Of a stretch of DNA of 64,000 nucleotides, positions 10,838 to 19,686 are shown piece by piece. This DNA is from Pseudoips prasinana. Lineage: Eukaryota; Arthropoda; Insecta; Lepidoptera; Nolidae. Both the position numbers and the translations under genes were made by a program. Each line of letters opens with the position of its first letter. The stretch's first letter is position 1. The stretch covers positions 27,673,934-27,737,933 of the forward strand of contig OX621252.1 of assembly GCA_951640165.1 (NCBI GenBank), in the 5' to 3' direction. A model generated the notes under the pieces. The model was not told where the DNA came from and made no database searches. It saw only the letters and a list, made by a program, of their open reading frames with translations.

Positions 10838-11236
10838 GTGCTGCTCCGGTACCCCCCTTTTGCGCCATGTCCCAGATGGTTGGGACACGTACCCTGGGAG
10901 GGCTGCTTTGGATTGCCCTCCCCTATTGCCGACTCTTGCCAGTACGGCAGGTACTGCGCCGCAGACAGATCGCTGTCATCCCGGAGCTGCTTGTACGTGA
11001 CGGTAGTAGAGGACACTTCTCACACTGCCACCGTGGCCCCGAAGTCGAAGTCGAAGTCGAAGTCGAAGTCGAAGTCGAAGTCGAAGTCGAAGTCGAAGTC
11101 GAAGTCGAAGTCGAAGTCGGAGGCGAAGTCGGAGTCGGAGTCGGAGTCGGAGTCGGAGTCGAAGTCGATGGAAAGGGGGGAAACGAGTTTCCTGTATGTC
11201 TTCATTAATTGTGAAAGAACACGTCAGGGAGTCTGA
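10838..11236 (+). pseudogene. R1-clade ORF1 N-terminus with Lys-Ser expansion
   Basis: The plus frame reads through SHTATVAPK and then about 15 Lys-Ser pairs followed by Glu-Ser and Ala-Lys-Ser variants, the product of the GAAGTC repeat. It then falls into the duplicated UTR block at about 11180 and loses the rest of ORF1 (no gag zinc knuckles are visible). The true start is uncertain. ORF1 proteins of R1-clade LINEs bind element RNA; this stub could not. The same DNA is open in other frames only because of the repeat. Confidence 0.45.
11041..11166 (+). repeat. (GAAGTC)n microsatellite
   Basis: Twenty-one hexamer units: 13 perfect GAAGTC, then GGAGGC, GAAGTC, several GGAGTC and a final GAAGTC. 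The perfect half comes first and the variant half second, suggesting recent growth at the 5' side. Confidence 0.95.
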
Positions 11237-11507
11237 TATTTTGCAAAAGCTAATAAGCACAGCGGGACCGTCACTTCCGCTTTGATCACTCAACCATCCA
11301 CATCAACATCATCAATCCTTCTTTTGGCTTTTTCAGAGAGGTACACAACTCCTGGATGGTTGGAGCAGTTGTAAGCAGTGAAAGCCTTTTTTTTAAAGGC
11401 CGGGAAAAATGTCACCCGCAAAAAGTGTCTGCGGGCGGGTGGAGAGCTCAGGATTACCCTCCCCTATTGCTGACCCCTGCCAGTCCGGCACAGCGACTGA
11501 CACAAAT

Positions 11508-11555
11508 ACGGAGGACGCGTCGAGGCTGCCGCCGCCGCCTCGACGCGTCCTCCGT
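11508..11555. repeat. Perfect GC-rich hairpin
   Basis: ACGGAGGACGCGTCGAGG (18 bases) is followed by a 12-base loop CTGCCGCCGCCG and the exact reverse complement of the stem. Very stable on paper. It lies inside the R1-clade block, between the plus-strand UTR piece and the minus-strand ORF2 piece. Confidence 0.9.
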
Positions 11556-11809
11556 CTACGAGTCAGCATCGCATAAACGACTGCCGGGGGCGAAAGATCC
11601 TGTCCGATCGTAGCGACCAGGACTCACCTCTCGGCCTCCTCCAGCAACCCTCCTTCCTCCCTATCTAGGCCTCGAGGTGAGGCAGAATGGTACCGACGGT
11701 ACCGTGGTGTGCGCTCACCCGGTGGGCGGGTCTTTTGTTATTAACTGCCGCGTTAACTGCTGCCAGGAGATCAAACGGCGGGAGAGCAGCCAGAAGAGCC
11801 TCCGCCTCA

Positions 11810-13047
11810 TGGCCATCCGTATGGCCACCACACGATGCAGGTTATTGAGAATATCTCTGCAGTGGGAGGCGCTCGTCCGGCATTCAGACTAGACGGGCGC
11901 CCCGTAAAGGGCCGTAAAGATCGCACGACTCCTATGTAGAGGCGGCGAACTTCTTTCCGCCGAGGTTTGGCACAAGCCGGTGTAAGTCGCCGGTTACCCT
12001 CAAAGTGCTCCTCGAAGCCCCATTGACTGTCTAGGGTGAGGTCCAGGTACTTCATGTACCACCCCACCCTGACTTCTATGTCACCTACTCGCATCGACGT
12101 ACTCGGTGGTTTGTCCCTATGGAACCATAGCGCCTCGGTCTGATGTGGCGCTACCGGAAGACCCAGTCTCCTAATGACCTCGAAGACACACTCAACACAG
12201 AGTTCGGCGAGTTGAACCGCCCGCTGGAAGCTTACCTCCCGGGAAGGAGGCCCATCCGCAAGACTGCATAAAAGGCGAGGCTCCATAACAGAGGACCCCT
12301 GAGAAACCTCGCAAAAGCGCACCCTCTAGATCTCAGTCGCGTTCCCACTGACGAACTTAATCGTCCTGTCGCGCAAATATGCCCCGACTATACCATGCAG
12401 ATAGGTAGGCATGTTATGATGGATCAGTGCCTCCCGTATCGCCTGCCATGGGACGGAGTTGAAGGCGTTGATGATGTCTCAGCTCACCGGCAACGCCACC
12501 AAAGCAGGTGGGTAACACGGAACACAGTACTACGGACGCAGCTGGTAAACAGTTGACTCAACCAGTCTTCCAAGATTGCCAGAGTGCAGACCCATTTCCA
12601 GCCCTGTATCCCATCCTGGCCAGGGGCGGTGTTACGGGCCGCAAGTAGCTGTGCTGCTCGGTCCAACTCCCTCCCCTTCCCTCAGTCGTCGGAATGTTGG
12701 TGCGATGGCAACGGAGAGTCCGAGGCACTGTCCTGGGCCCTAGTGAACAGGATGTCCACCACCCTCCTCAGAAAATCCGGGTCAAGGGTACACGTCAACG
12801 GAGGGACCCACGATCTGAGCTTGCCCAGTAGGTACCATTTTGTACGGGCGCCCCCATGGATCCCTATTCAGTCCCTCGATGAGCTCGTTCCAGGACCGAG
12901 CTTTGGCTTGCGCTATGGTGATCGATAGCACCTTGACGGCGACTTTATATGCCCTATGCGCTCCGACAGCCTCTTCTGCATTGCATCGCCTGCTCCGACG
13001 GGCCCGCTGGTGCAGACGACACGCTGCGACTTATTCCGGCCAGAAGT
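11810..13047 (-). pseudogene. Decayed R1-clade ORF2 (reverse transcriptase)
   Basis: Minus-strand pieces in order: HRAYKVAVKVLS, AKARSWNELIEGLNRDPWGR plus PYKMV (pre-RT region), AAQLLAARNTAPGQDGI (RT start), DIINAFNSVPWQAIREAL (motif A area), TYLHGIVGAYLRDRTI, then GLPVAPHQTEALWFH (motif D area), MKYLDLTLDSQWGFEEHF and VRRLYIGVVRSL. This order and wording is R1-clade (R1, TRAS, SART relatives). Frameshifts and stops separate the pieces, and the catalytic YADD block was not found intact, so the copy is dead. Its orientation is opposite to the ORF1 start at 10.8-11.2 kb, so the two are not one ordinary element. Confidence 0.82.
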
Positions 13048-13397
13048 GAAAGCCTGCTAGGCTAACTGTAAACTTAAAGTAAAAAAAAACTCCTGGTAGT
13101 AAAGTGGCTGGGTAGGATTATCCTGTAGTGGTCGAACGCTGTAAATACTTAAGAGGATTGGATGTTGGATGCTATATATTGAATTAGAGCAATATTTACT
13201 TATTTCTATCCACGCCGATTACGCCGATAACGTCGCCGCCGCCGACATATTTGAAGCCAGACGCCGCTGCCGATCATTTAAGCATCGGCGCACATGTCTA
13301 CTATGTACCGAATGTATGAGGTACAGTACACAGTTCACAGTTTAATAAACAGAAATAAGTTTTCTGTCAAAACGTGTTTATTTTTACAATATTCTAA
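13048..13397. other. Anonymous stretch with low-complexity GCCG part
   Basis: Contains CGCCGATAACGTCGCCGCCG near 13220 but no gene or recognised repeat. Confidence 0.35.
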
Positions 13398-14110
13398 AAA
13401 CCGGCCAAGTGCGAGTCGGACTCGCGACTCGCACTAGCAAAAAATTAAAAACGTCAACTTTTTGCTCGTTGCCCCCTTAAATATTTATTTTATTTTGTTT
13501 TTTTAGTATTTATTGTTATAGCGGCAACAGGTATACACCATCTGTGAAAATTTCAACTGTCTAACTATCACGAACTGTCTAACAATAAATGAGAGCTCTG
13601 AGAAGTATGTGTGGTGTGACTTTGAGAGACAGAATTCGAAATACTGATGTAAGAGAGCGTTGTTTTGTGAAAGAGGATGTAGTCACAAAGATTGAAAAAG
13701 GCATGCTGAGATGGTTTGGCCATTTAGAAAGGATGAATGAAAGAAGATTGACAAAAGAAGTATACCTGGCCTGTGTGAATGGGACAACCGGAAGGGGAAG
13801 ACCACGTCGAACATTCTCTGACCAAATTGGAGATGTTCTCAAGAAAGGGCAGGTCAGAAGTACCCTAAACCGGCGAGCATGTATGAAGAATATAATGACA
13901 GTAACCGAGGCAAAAGAAGTATGCAAAGATCGTGACAAATGGAAATCCGTTGTCTCTGCCTACCCCTCTGGGAAACAGGCGTGAGTCTATGTATGTATGT
14001 ATGTAACTATCACGGTTAGTGAGATACAGCCTGGTGACAGACGGACAGACAGACAAACAGCGAAGTAGTAATAGGGTCCCGTTTTAGCCTTTTGGTACGG
14101 AACCCTAAAA
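13398..14110 (+). mobile_element. MITE-like element T (copy 1), split by an RTE insertion
   Basis: Starts AACCGGCCAAGTGCGAGTCG and ends TTTTGGTACGGAACCCTAAA. The middle contains GTTATAGCGGCAACAG and GAGATACAGCCTGGTGACAG. Five copies lie in the window (27551, 36168, 44250 and 50031). Ends are related as GGGTTCCGTACC and its complement. No coding capacity. It is common in Lepidoptera, from memory; its superfamily is unknown to me. Confidence 0.75.
13573..14003 (+). mobile_element. RTE-type LINE tail (family a) inside element T
   Basis: The open frame 13589-13984 (131 residues) begins [20 protein letters not shown] and continues [20 protein letters not shown] and [14 protein letters not shown]; this is the C-terminal tail after the reverse transcriptase in RTE-type elements. 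No catalytic block is included. The 3' end is (GTAT)n at about 13989-14003. An 11-base duplication TAACTATCACG flanks it at 13562-13572 and 14004-14014. At the left junction AACTGTCTAAC, which stands next to the target, is copied once more as filler. Confidence 0.85.
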
Positions 14111-14114
14111 ACGC

Positions 14115-15050
14115 CTAAAGCAGAGTCGCCCTCAAGATGCCCATAGTTAGTTATTCCCAAGAGACTATAAGTGGCTAACGTGGTTAAGTAGAAAGACATG
14201 CGGACAGTCCATCGTTTATTAATGGCTGATCGACAAAGTGATTCTATTTCTGAACATCGTCGCGCGATTGTGAGCCACTGCTCGTAGGCTGAGGAGCCCC
14301 AATTCCCCCTCGGGGCTGCAGTGGCAGCATTGCTGTTTGTAGCTAATTGCTGTACCAAATTGGCAGGAGTGGAAACCGGAAGGCCAATCTAGATACGTCC
14401 CAGGTTACTTTGGACATGTAAAATGCAAAAGAACGGTACCGGAACAGCATACCCGCGTCAGAGGCTGCCCCACCAGGCGTCAAGAGAATAGACTTCACTT
14501 GTCCTTTTGGGGGGAGCCTCGACAGGTAAGGTTTAGACAGTGCCTGACATACCGACACACAGACACTTTTGGACACAAAGGGTCTGATTGTCAGTGTCAG
14601 TCAGTTAAATCCCCGACTAGGTCAGTGATTACGGCCTATCTACTTTATCACTAACCTCTAGACCAACAGACCAAGCTATGTTTCGTGGATTCAACCAAAA
14701 AATTACATGACAGTTGTAGGATTTTTGTTTTATGCTATCTACGGTTATAATAAAGAAATTCTATGAAGAGAGGTTACTAATTCTTCAAACTTTTTGGCTG
14801 TACAATTTTGCGTGCAATGTGTCCCGGGTAAGTAATTCTATCCATGCGCAGCTCCAGTTTTCAGGCACGGCTTAGTAAGTGAGTTCTGAGGTCGTGCGTA
14901 CTCATATTACGGTGATGAATGTCTGTCAGAGCCATTTCACTTCGGAAACTGAAAAGTATTCGAATTTCTGTTGTACGGGCTTGGAATTTATTTTGTGCCT
15001 GACTACGAGGTCTACATCGAAAAGTTACAGGACCTATTTATATTAAAAAA
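14115..15050. other. Anonymous DNA
   Basis: Two minus-strand frames (13987-14358 and 14343-14576) show no domain I recognise. The stretch is slightly richer in GC around 14230-14580 than its surroundings and may be an old repeat, but I cannot place it. Confidence 0.35.
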
Positions 15051-15424
15051 TACATACATACTTAGCTGTTTCCCAGAAGGGACGGCAGATAAAAGATAAA
15101 ACAGATTTAAATTTTATTGTTTAACGATTAAGTTGACTACATAGATAGTTAACATATTTTTTTAGTCGTTATTCATAAGCCAAAGCTAAATCAATTACTA
15201 GGCTATCTATATAATTATATGCTACGTAATTTTTATGAAATGGATATGGCTCATGATAGTTGGTATAAATGCCATTGATTGTAATTCTGATTACATATTA
15301 TTCGAAAACAAAAAAAAACGATAACGACAGTCAGAAGAGTATTAGAATAAAAAATAAAAATATACAATAATAAAATAAAATTAAGATACAATAAGTTACT
15401 GAAAATTAAAATACTGCACGTCTG

Positions 15425-15565
15425 GCGCATTCCCGCGCCGGTCAACTATTTGTGTGACTCATAAATAGATGTTCTTAGTTTGGATGTTATTTGTGGCCGT
15501 CTATTATATGTTTGTAAAGTACCCCGTGATACAGGCATTAGATTCCAAAGTGCGCACTAAACATT
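15425..15565 (+). mobile_element. SINE family C, 5'-truncated
   Basis: Contains CCCGCGCCGGTCAACTATTT, GTGTGACTCATAAATAG, GTTTGTAAAGTACCCCGTGA and TAGATTCC, as in the fuller copy at 25918. The box A part is gone. Confidence 0.7.
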
Positions 15566-15686
15566 CTGAAATTCATCAATAATATATAACTAATTAGTGT
15601 GAAATTTCGTAAGGAGGAACATAGTTTATACTAGACCCCTCGTTAAATGTGGATTTGTTACGTTGTTGAACTTTTTAGGACCTGGG

Positions 15687-15923
15687 GCTCTACCGGCTTA
15701 GTCGCCGAACATCGATTTCTTAAATGGTGTTCAAATAAATATAGGTTAAAAATGACTTAATCAGTCTTTAAATAGGCTTCCATGGGCACATGTGACGTCA
15801 TCAATGGTCCGGAATCGATTGTCAACGTTGAAGCCGATTTAACGATTGATTGAGTCATTTTTAACCTTTATTTATTTGAACACCATTTAAGAAATTGATG
15901 TTCGGCGACTTAGCCGGTTGAGC
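15687..15923. mobile_element. MITE with 80-bp inverted ends and 7-bp duplication
   Basis: Ends GCTCTACCGGCTTAGTCG and the complementary CGACTTAGCCGGTTGAGC; the pairing runs about 80 bases (ATTTCTTAAATGGTGTTCAA, AGGTTAAAAATGACT). It is flanked by ACCTGGG at 15680-15686 and 15924-15930. A second copy is at 33840-34075 and a fragment at about 51552. It has no gene. A 7-bp duplication does not fit Tc1 or Harbinger types; it is nearest to hAT or P-type (8 bp) but not equal. Confidence 0.82.
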
Positions 15924-16288
15924 ACCTGGGCAACAAAGTTCATTTTTGACATAACTTGCAAAAGCATGCTTCGTATTTATCGGATCCAGTTCTTACTACA
16001 AAAAACAATTATACTGTGAATTTTACCAAACTTTTAACAATCATTTATCCGTAGCTGAATATATATACATTTATTTTATTCACATGGACTTTTTTTGATA
16101 CAGATTTTAGTAATAACAAAGCTGAGTTCTTTAAATGTATGTACATAAAAAGTTAGCTCACTTTTAGGTATAGATTTTCCTATAAATAATGTAAGCAATC
16201 CTACAAACAAAATTATGTTTAAATATGGTTCATTAATTATAGGCGAGATTTAGGTCGGGCCACGGTCACCCCTTTAAAATAAATTTAT

Positions 16289-16427
16289 GTACAGACACAT
16301 CCAGCTACCCCAATCTGTCAAATTTCTTATATAAATTTTCAACTTTATCACAAAAGCATAAGGTTCACTTTCCATTGGGGAAATTTGACAGATTAGGGGG
16401 GTAGCTTGATGTGCTGGCGTCTGTACA
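16289..16427. mobile_element. Small MITE, family S (copy 1)
   Basis: Inverted ends GTACAGACGCCAGCACATC-like around a centre with TTTTCAACTTTATCACA and GCATAAGGTTCACTTTC. Copies at 29031-29151 and 51305-51437 and a fragment at 50815. No coding capacity. Confidence 0.8.
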
Positions 16428-16496
16428 TGAAAAGTCAGCTATGTTATGTACTGATTGTAAAAAAAGGAAGAAAGAAAATAATAATATAATAATAAT

Positions 16497-16530
16497 AATA
16501 TCCTAGGACATTATTCACACACGGTCATCT
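16497..16530 (-). mobile_element. SINE family B tail fragment
   Basis: TAGGACATTATTCACACACG followed by GTCATCT matches the reverse of the family B tail seen at 57380-57420. Very short. Confidence 0.4.
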
Positions 16531-17600
16531 TACGTTCACTTAACATATCTCCAACGGTAATTGACTGGTTTCGTAGTTACCTGTTTGGTCGCCAGCAGCG
16601 TGTTCGCATAGAAGACTCTTTCTCTTCCTGGTGTAGCACTAGTGCCGGTGTACCACAGGGCGGCGTTTTATCACCTTTGCTTTTTGCTATTTTTATAAAT
16701 GCCATCTCTGATCAATTAATTTCCTCTTACCACCTTTATGCAGATGATTTACAAATTTACTCCCAAGCACCACTTGAAAAATTGTCGGAAGCCATCGAAG
16801 TTATTAATGCAGATTTGTCACGTATCAGTAAGTGGAGTATGAGATACGGTATAACAGTTAATCCTACGAAGTCACAGGTAATAATTGTTGGCAGTTCCCG
16901 AAAATTCTTAAATAATGACTATTCACAGATTCCTCTTGTTGTTTTTGACGGGACCATTATACGTTTTTCGGACAGAGTCAAGAACTTGGGTATAGTTATG
17001 GACAATACCTTATCATGGGGTTTTCAAATGCAAGAAGTTAGCAAAAAGATTTTTGCTTCTGCAAGTTCCTTGAGACGTCTGCGAAACTTTCTGCCAACTG
17101 CTACCAAGATTGCACTTGCTCAGTCTCTTCTTCTCCCTATCCTTGACTATGCTGACAAAAGTTATCTTGATCTAACGGAGGAACAACTTGATAAACTTGA
17201 GCGACTTCAAAACTTTTGCATACGTTTCATATTTGGTTTGCGCAAATATCCGAATTTCGCTATAAACTCAAGTGGCTACCAATACGTCTTCGTCGGAATA
17301 CTCATATCGTATCACTTCTATACAGTATTCTGTTCATCCCATCTACTCCACATTATCTCAGAAAACGATTTAATTTTCTTCACACAAATAATTCACGATT
17401 TTTGCGGTCATCAGAAAACTTACGACTTAAAATGCCATGCCATTCTAAAAAAATTACTGACTAATCTTTCAGTATACAAGCTGTCCGATTGTGGAATGCA
17501 TTACCTATCAAAATAAGACGCGCCCAGTCACTTAGAACCTTTAAATGTATGGTCAAAGAACATTATTTAAACTTATCTAGTTGCCGCCGAGACTTTACTT
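16526..17600 (+). pseudogene. Frameshifted reverse transcriptase of a Jockey-like LINE
   Basis: Enters the reverse transcriptase at SLNISPTVIDWF, then has GVPQGGVLSPLLFAIFINAI (motif B), YHLYADDLQIYSQ (motif C with YADD), VNPTKSQVIIVGS and the long C-terminal tail (IFASASSLRRLRNFLPTATK, DYADKSYLDLTEEQLDKLER). The frame is open from 16677 to 17516, but homology leaves it near 17240 and continues in another frame as EFRYKLKWLPIRLRRN (17216-17464), so there is at least one frameshift. It is the same family as 52158-54506. The endonuclease and RT start are missing by 5' truncation. Confidence 0.85.
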
Positions 17601-18207
17601 GAATCAGCTGAAAGCATGCAAGTTTACATATTAGTTTTTATGTGTGTATAATTAGGTAAATATATTAATTTTTATATGTATATATATTTATATATATGTT
17701 GTGTATGTATGTATACAGTACTGTATATAAGTATTATTCTTACGTATATGAATATTCGTAAGCTATCTTTTCTTATTTCCAATAAATTCGTATACCTTTT
17801 GCTACCATTATCCATTGATATCCCCCCGGACCTCTGAGTCGATCAGACGTGTGTTAGCTCTAATTTAAAGTAAATTATTTTTAATATTACTATACATTTT
17901 AATAAAATATAACCAAATAAATAAGTGCGAGCTACCAGGAATACAGCGCATGCGAAGAGTACGCACACTGCATTAGGCGAAGAAACGTGCAAAGCAGTCA
18001 AGGCTCATTGCTGTTTTACCGACCGCACGCGTAAGCTCCGCTAAGTATCTGGCCTCCTGGTACCCGTGTCTCGACCAACGAGCTTGACGTGCGACGCAGT
18101 GCTGCGGGTGAGTCACCTTTACTGCTACGGCGCGCGAATTACACAAGACATTTAAAACATTCTTTTAATTTATTTATGTGATATAATTATATAATCATAT
18201 TTTTGAA

Positions 18208-19105
18208 ATGGCCACTACTCATCGTACTCCTCCAAAGACAGGCAAACTCGTCCAGTTTAATTCGGACCGAACTTATCCTCTCCTACTAAAAAAGAATCGA
18301 TAACCGACAGAGAAGTAAGCCGTTGTAAACGGCCACACGATTACGAATATACATTAGAAATTAAAAACTCCGAAATGACCTGACATCAATGTTTGAATCG
18401 TTTAAACTAAACCAAGATTTAAGATTTAACGCTTTGGAATCTAGGATCTGTCAACTGCAAACACAAAACACCGAGCTAAAAGAAACTGTTGACTTTATTA
18501 GCGCAAAATACGATCTACTTCTTAAAAAGGTCGCTGATTTTGAGCAGCAAAGGAAGGACAATTCGGAATACATACGTACACTGGAAAATAAGATTGACCA
18601 CCTAGAAACCACTTCGAAACTCACAAGTATTGAAATTAGAAATTTGCCTAAAAAGCCAGGAGAAAAAAAAGAAGACTTAATAACTATTTTAAAGGACATT
18701 GGCAGTACAATTAGTTCTCACCTGGATCAATCCGATATTGTTGATATTTACCGAGCTAATACCAAAACCCCCGAATCAATTGGATCAATAACAGCAATTT
18801 TTGCATCTGTTTTGAAAAGGAATGAGTTTCTTCTCAGTACAAAGAGGTATAACAGGGAGAATAAGTCAAATATGTTGAATAGCTCTAATATAAAACTGGA
18901 CGGCAACTTTCCTATATACATATCCGAAAACCTAACTTCAAAAGCCAAAAAGCTATACTACCAGGCACGTGATTTTGCTAAAACTAATAATTATCTGTAT
19001 TGCTGGACATCATATGGCAAAGTGTATATGAAAAAGAAAGAAGGAATGGGTTCCATAAGAATTACCAATGAATCTGATCTTCTTAACTTGAAAACTAAAA
19101 TATGA
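18208..19105 (+). pseudogene. ORF1 of the CR1-type LINE, N-terminus broken
   Basis: An ATG at 18208 opens MATTHRTPPKTGKLVQF but stops after 31 codons. The next frame (ITDREVSRCKRPHDYEYTLE) stops shortly before 18389, and the remaining 238-residue frame runs 18389-19105. The long frame begins MFESFKLNQDLRF, has a coiled-coil-like part (about residues 10-75: repeated Leu/Ile spacing, many Glu and Lys) and a C-terminal basic domain with KAKKLYYQARDFAKTNNYLY then CWTSYGKVYMKKKEG, the type found in lepidopteran LINE ORF1 proteins related to the baculovirus FP protein C-terminus. ORF1 proteins bind RNA as oligomers. The first part is missing a continuous frame, so this copy probably makes no full ORF1. 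Confidence 0.72.
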
Positions 19106-19686
19106 CTAGTTATTAACTTGTGCATTCTTTCCGTTTTTCTATTGTTTAGAGCCATAGATTATTTGCCACTTGATTATATGAATAATGTATTGAAGAATTT
19201 AATATTTCACTATATCTACATCGAAATAAGTTGTACTAACATACATTTAAGTTCACAAACTCAATATATACACAAAACAACACACGCTAACATTGCTTCT
19301 ATAAGGCTTGGGCTGATATATATTCGTAACTGTGCAAAATATCGATCACAAAACAGTTCTTGTATATTTATGAGATTCTGCTTGTCATTCTATTTTGTTT
19401 TATGGGCATATTATAATTTGCCTTATTTCAAATTACAAGAAACAATAGTTTCAGCCTGCTTACAATTGTGCTTACACTCCAATTTCCCTTCCATGCTCCA
19501 TATAATCTGCCGTGTAGAGAATTTTAAGTACTATAAAAGTCGTTCTTTAGTTATACCCAGAGATACATCACGAGATAGAGTCATTTTTTATTCAAAACCT
19601 ACGTTAAATTCGACAGTTTAAATGAAATTGGCACTGAGCTAGACTCGATTTTTAGTGCAGACTCTAAAATATGCGGTATTTATGAG
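19106..19686 (+). other. Spacer between ORF1 and ORF2 with a 167-residue open frame
   Basis: A frame at 19118-19621 is open for 167 codons in an AT-rich spacer. It shows no domain and is rich in Ile, Tyr, Ser and Leu as random AT-rich frames are. Separately, the ORF2 frame is open upstream of its ATG back to about 19585 (EIGTELDSIFSADSKICGIY), so ORF2 may begin earlier or follow on from translation of this region. Confidence 0.4.

Larger units (their letters stand above)
10420..11500 (+). mobile_element. R1-clade 5' UTR block, partly duplicated
   Basis: GC-rich and unlike its surroundings. About 10420-10680 is repeated at about 11180-11440 (GAAAGAACACGTCAGG, CAGCGGGACCGTCACTTCCG, CTGGATGGTTGGAGCAGTTG, CACCCGCAAAAAGTGTCT), and 10912-10955 is repeated at 11451-11495 (CCTCCCCTATTGC). 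Between the copies lies a 5' UTR and ORF1 start that I associate, from memory, with lepidopteran R1-clade elements (TTGTACGTGACGGTAGTAGA, ACTGCCACCGTGGCCCCGAA). The second copy lacks most of the middle. Confidence 0.6.

Noticed and set aside
11020..11293. Arginine-Leucine and Aspartate-Phenylalanine rich proteins on the minus strand
   Set aside because: These frames exist only because the GAAGTC hexamer has no stop in several frames. The plus Lys-Ser frame is the one tied to known ORF1 text.
14230..14580. Decayed gene on the minus strand
   Set aside because: Two frames with gene-like composition, but no domain or homology to other parts of the window could be found. Left as anonymous.
19118..19621. 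167-residue protein between ORF1 and ORF2
   Set aside because: No domain, low-complexity AT-rich composition and a position in a LINE spacer. Kept only as a note, not as a gene.
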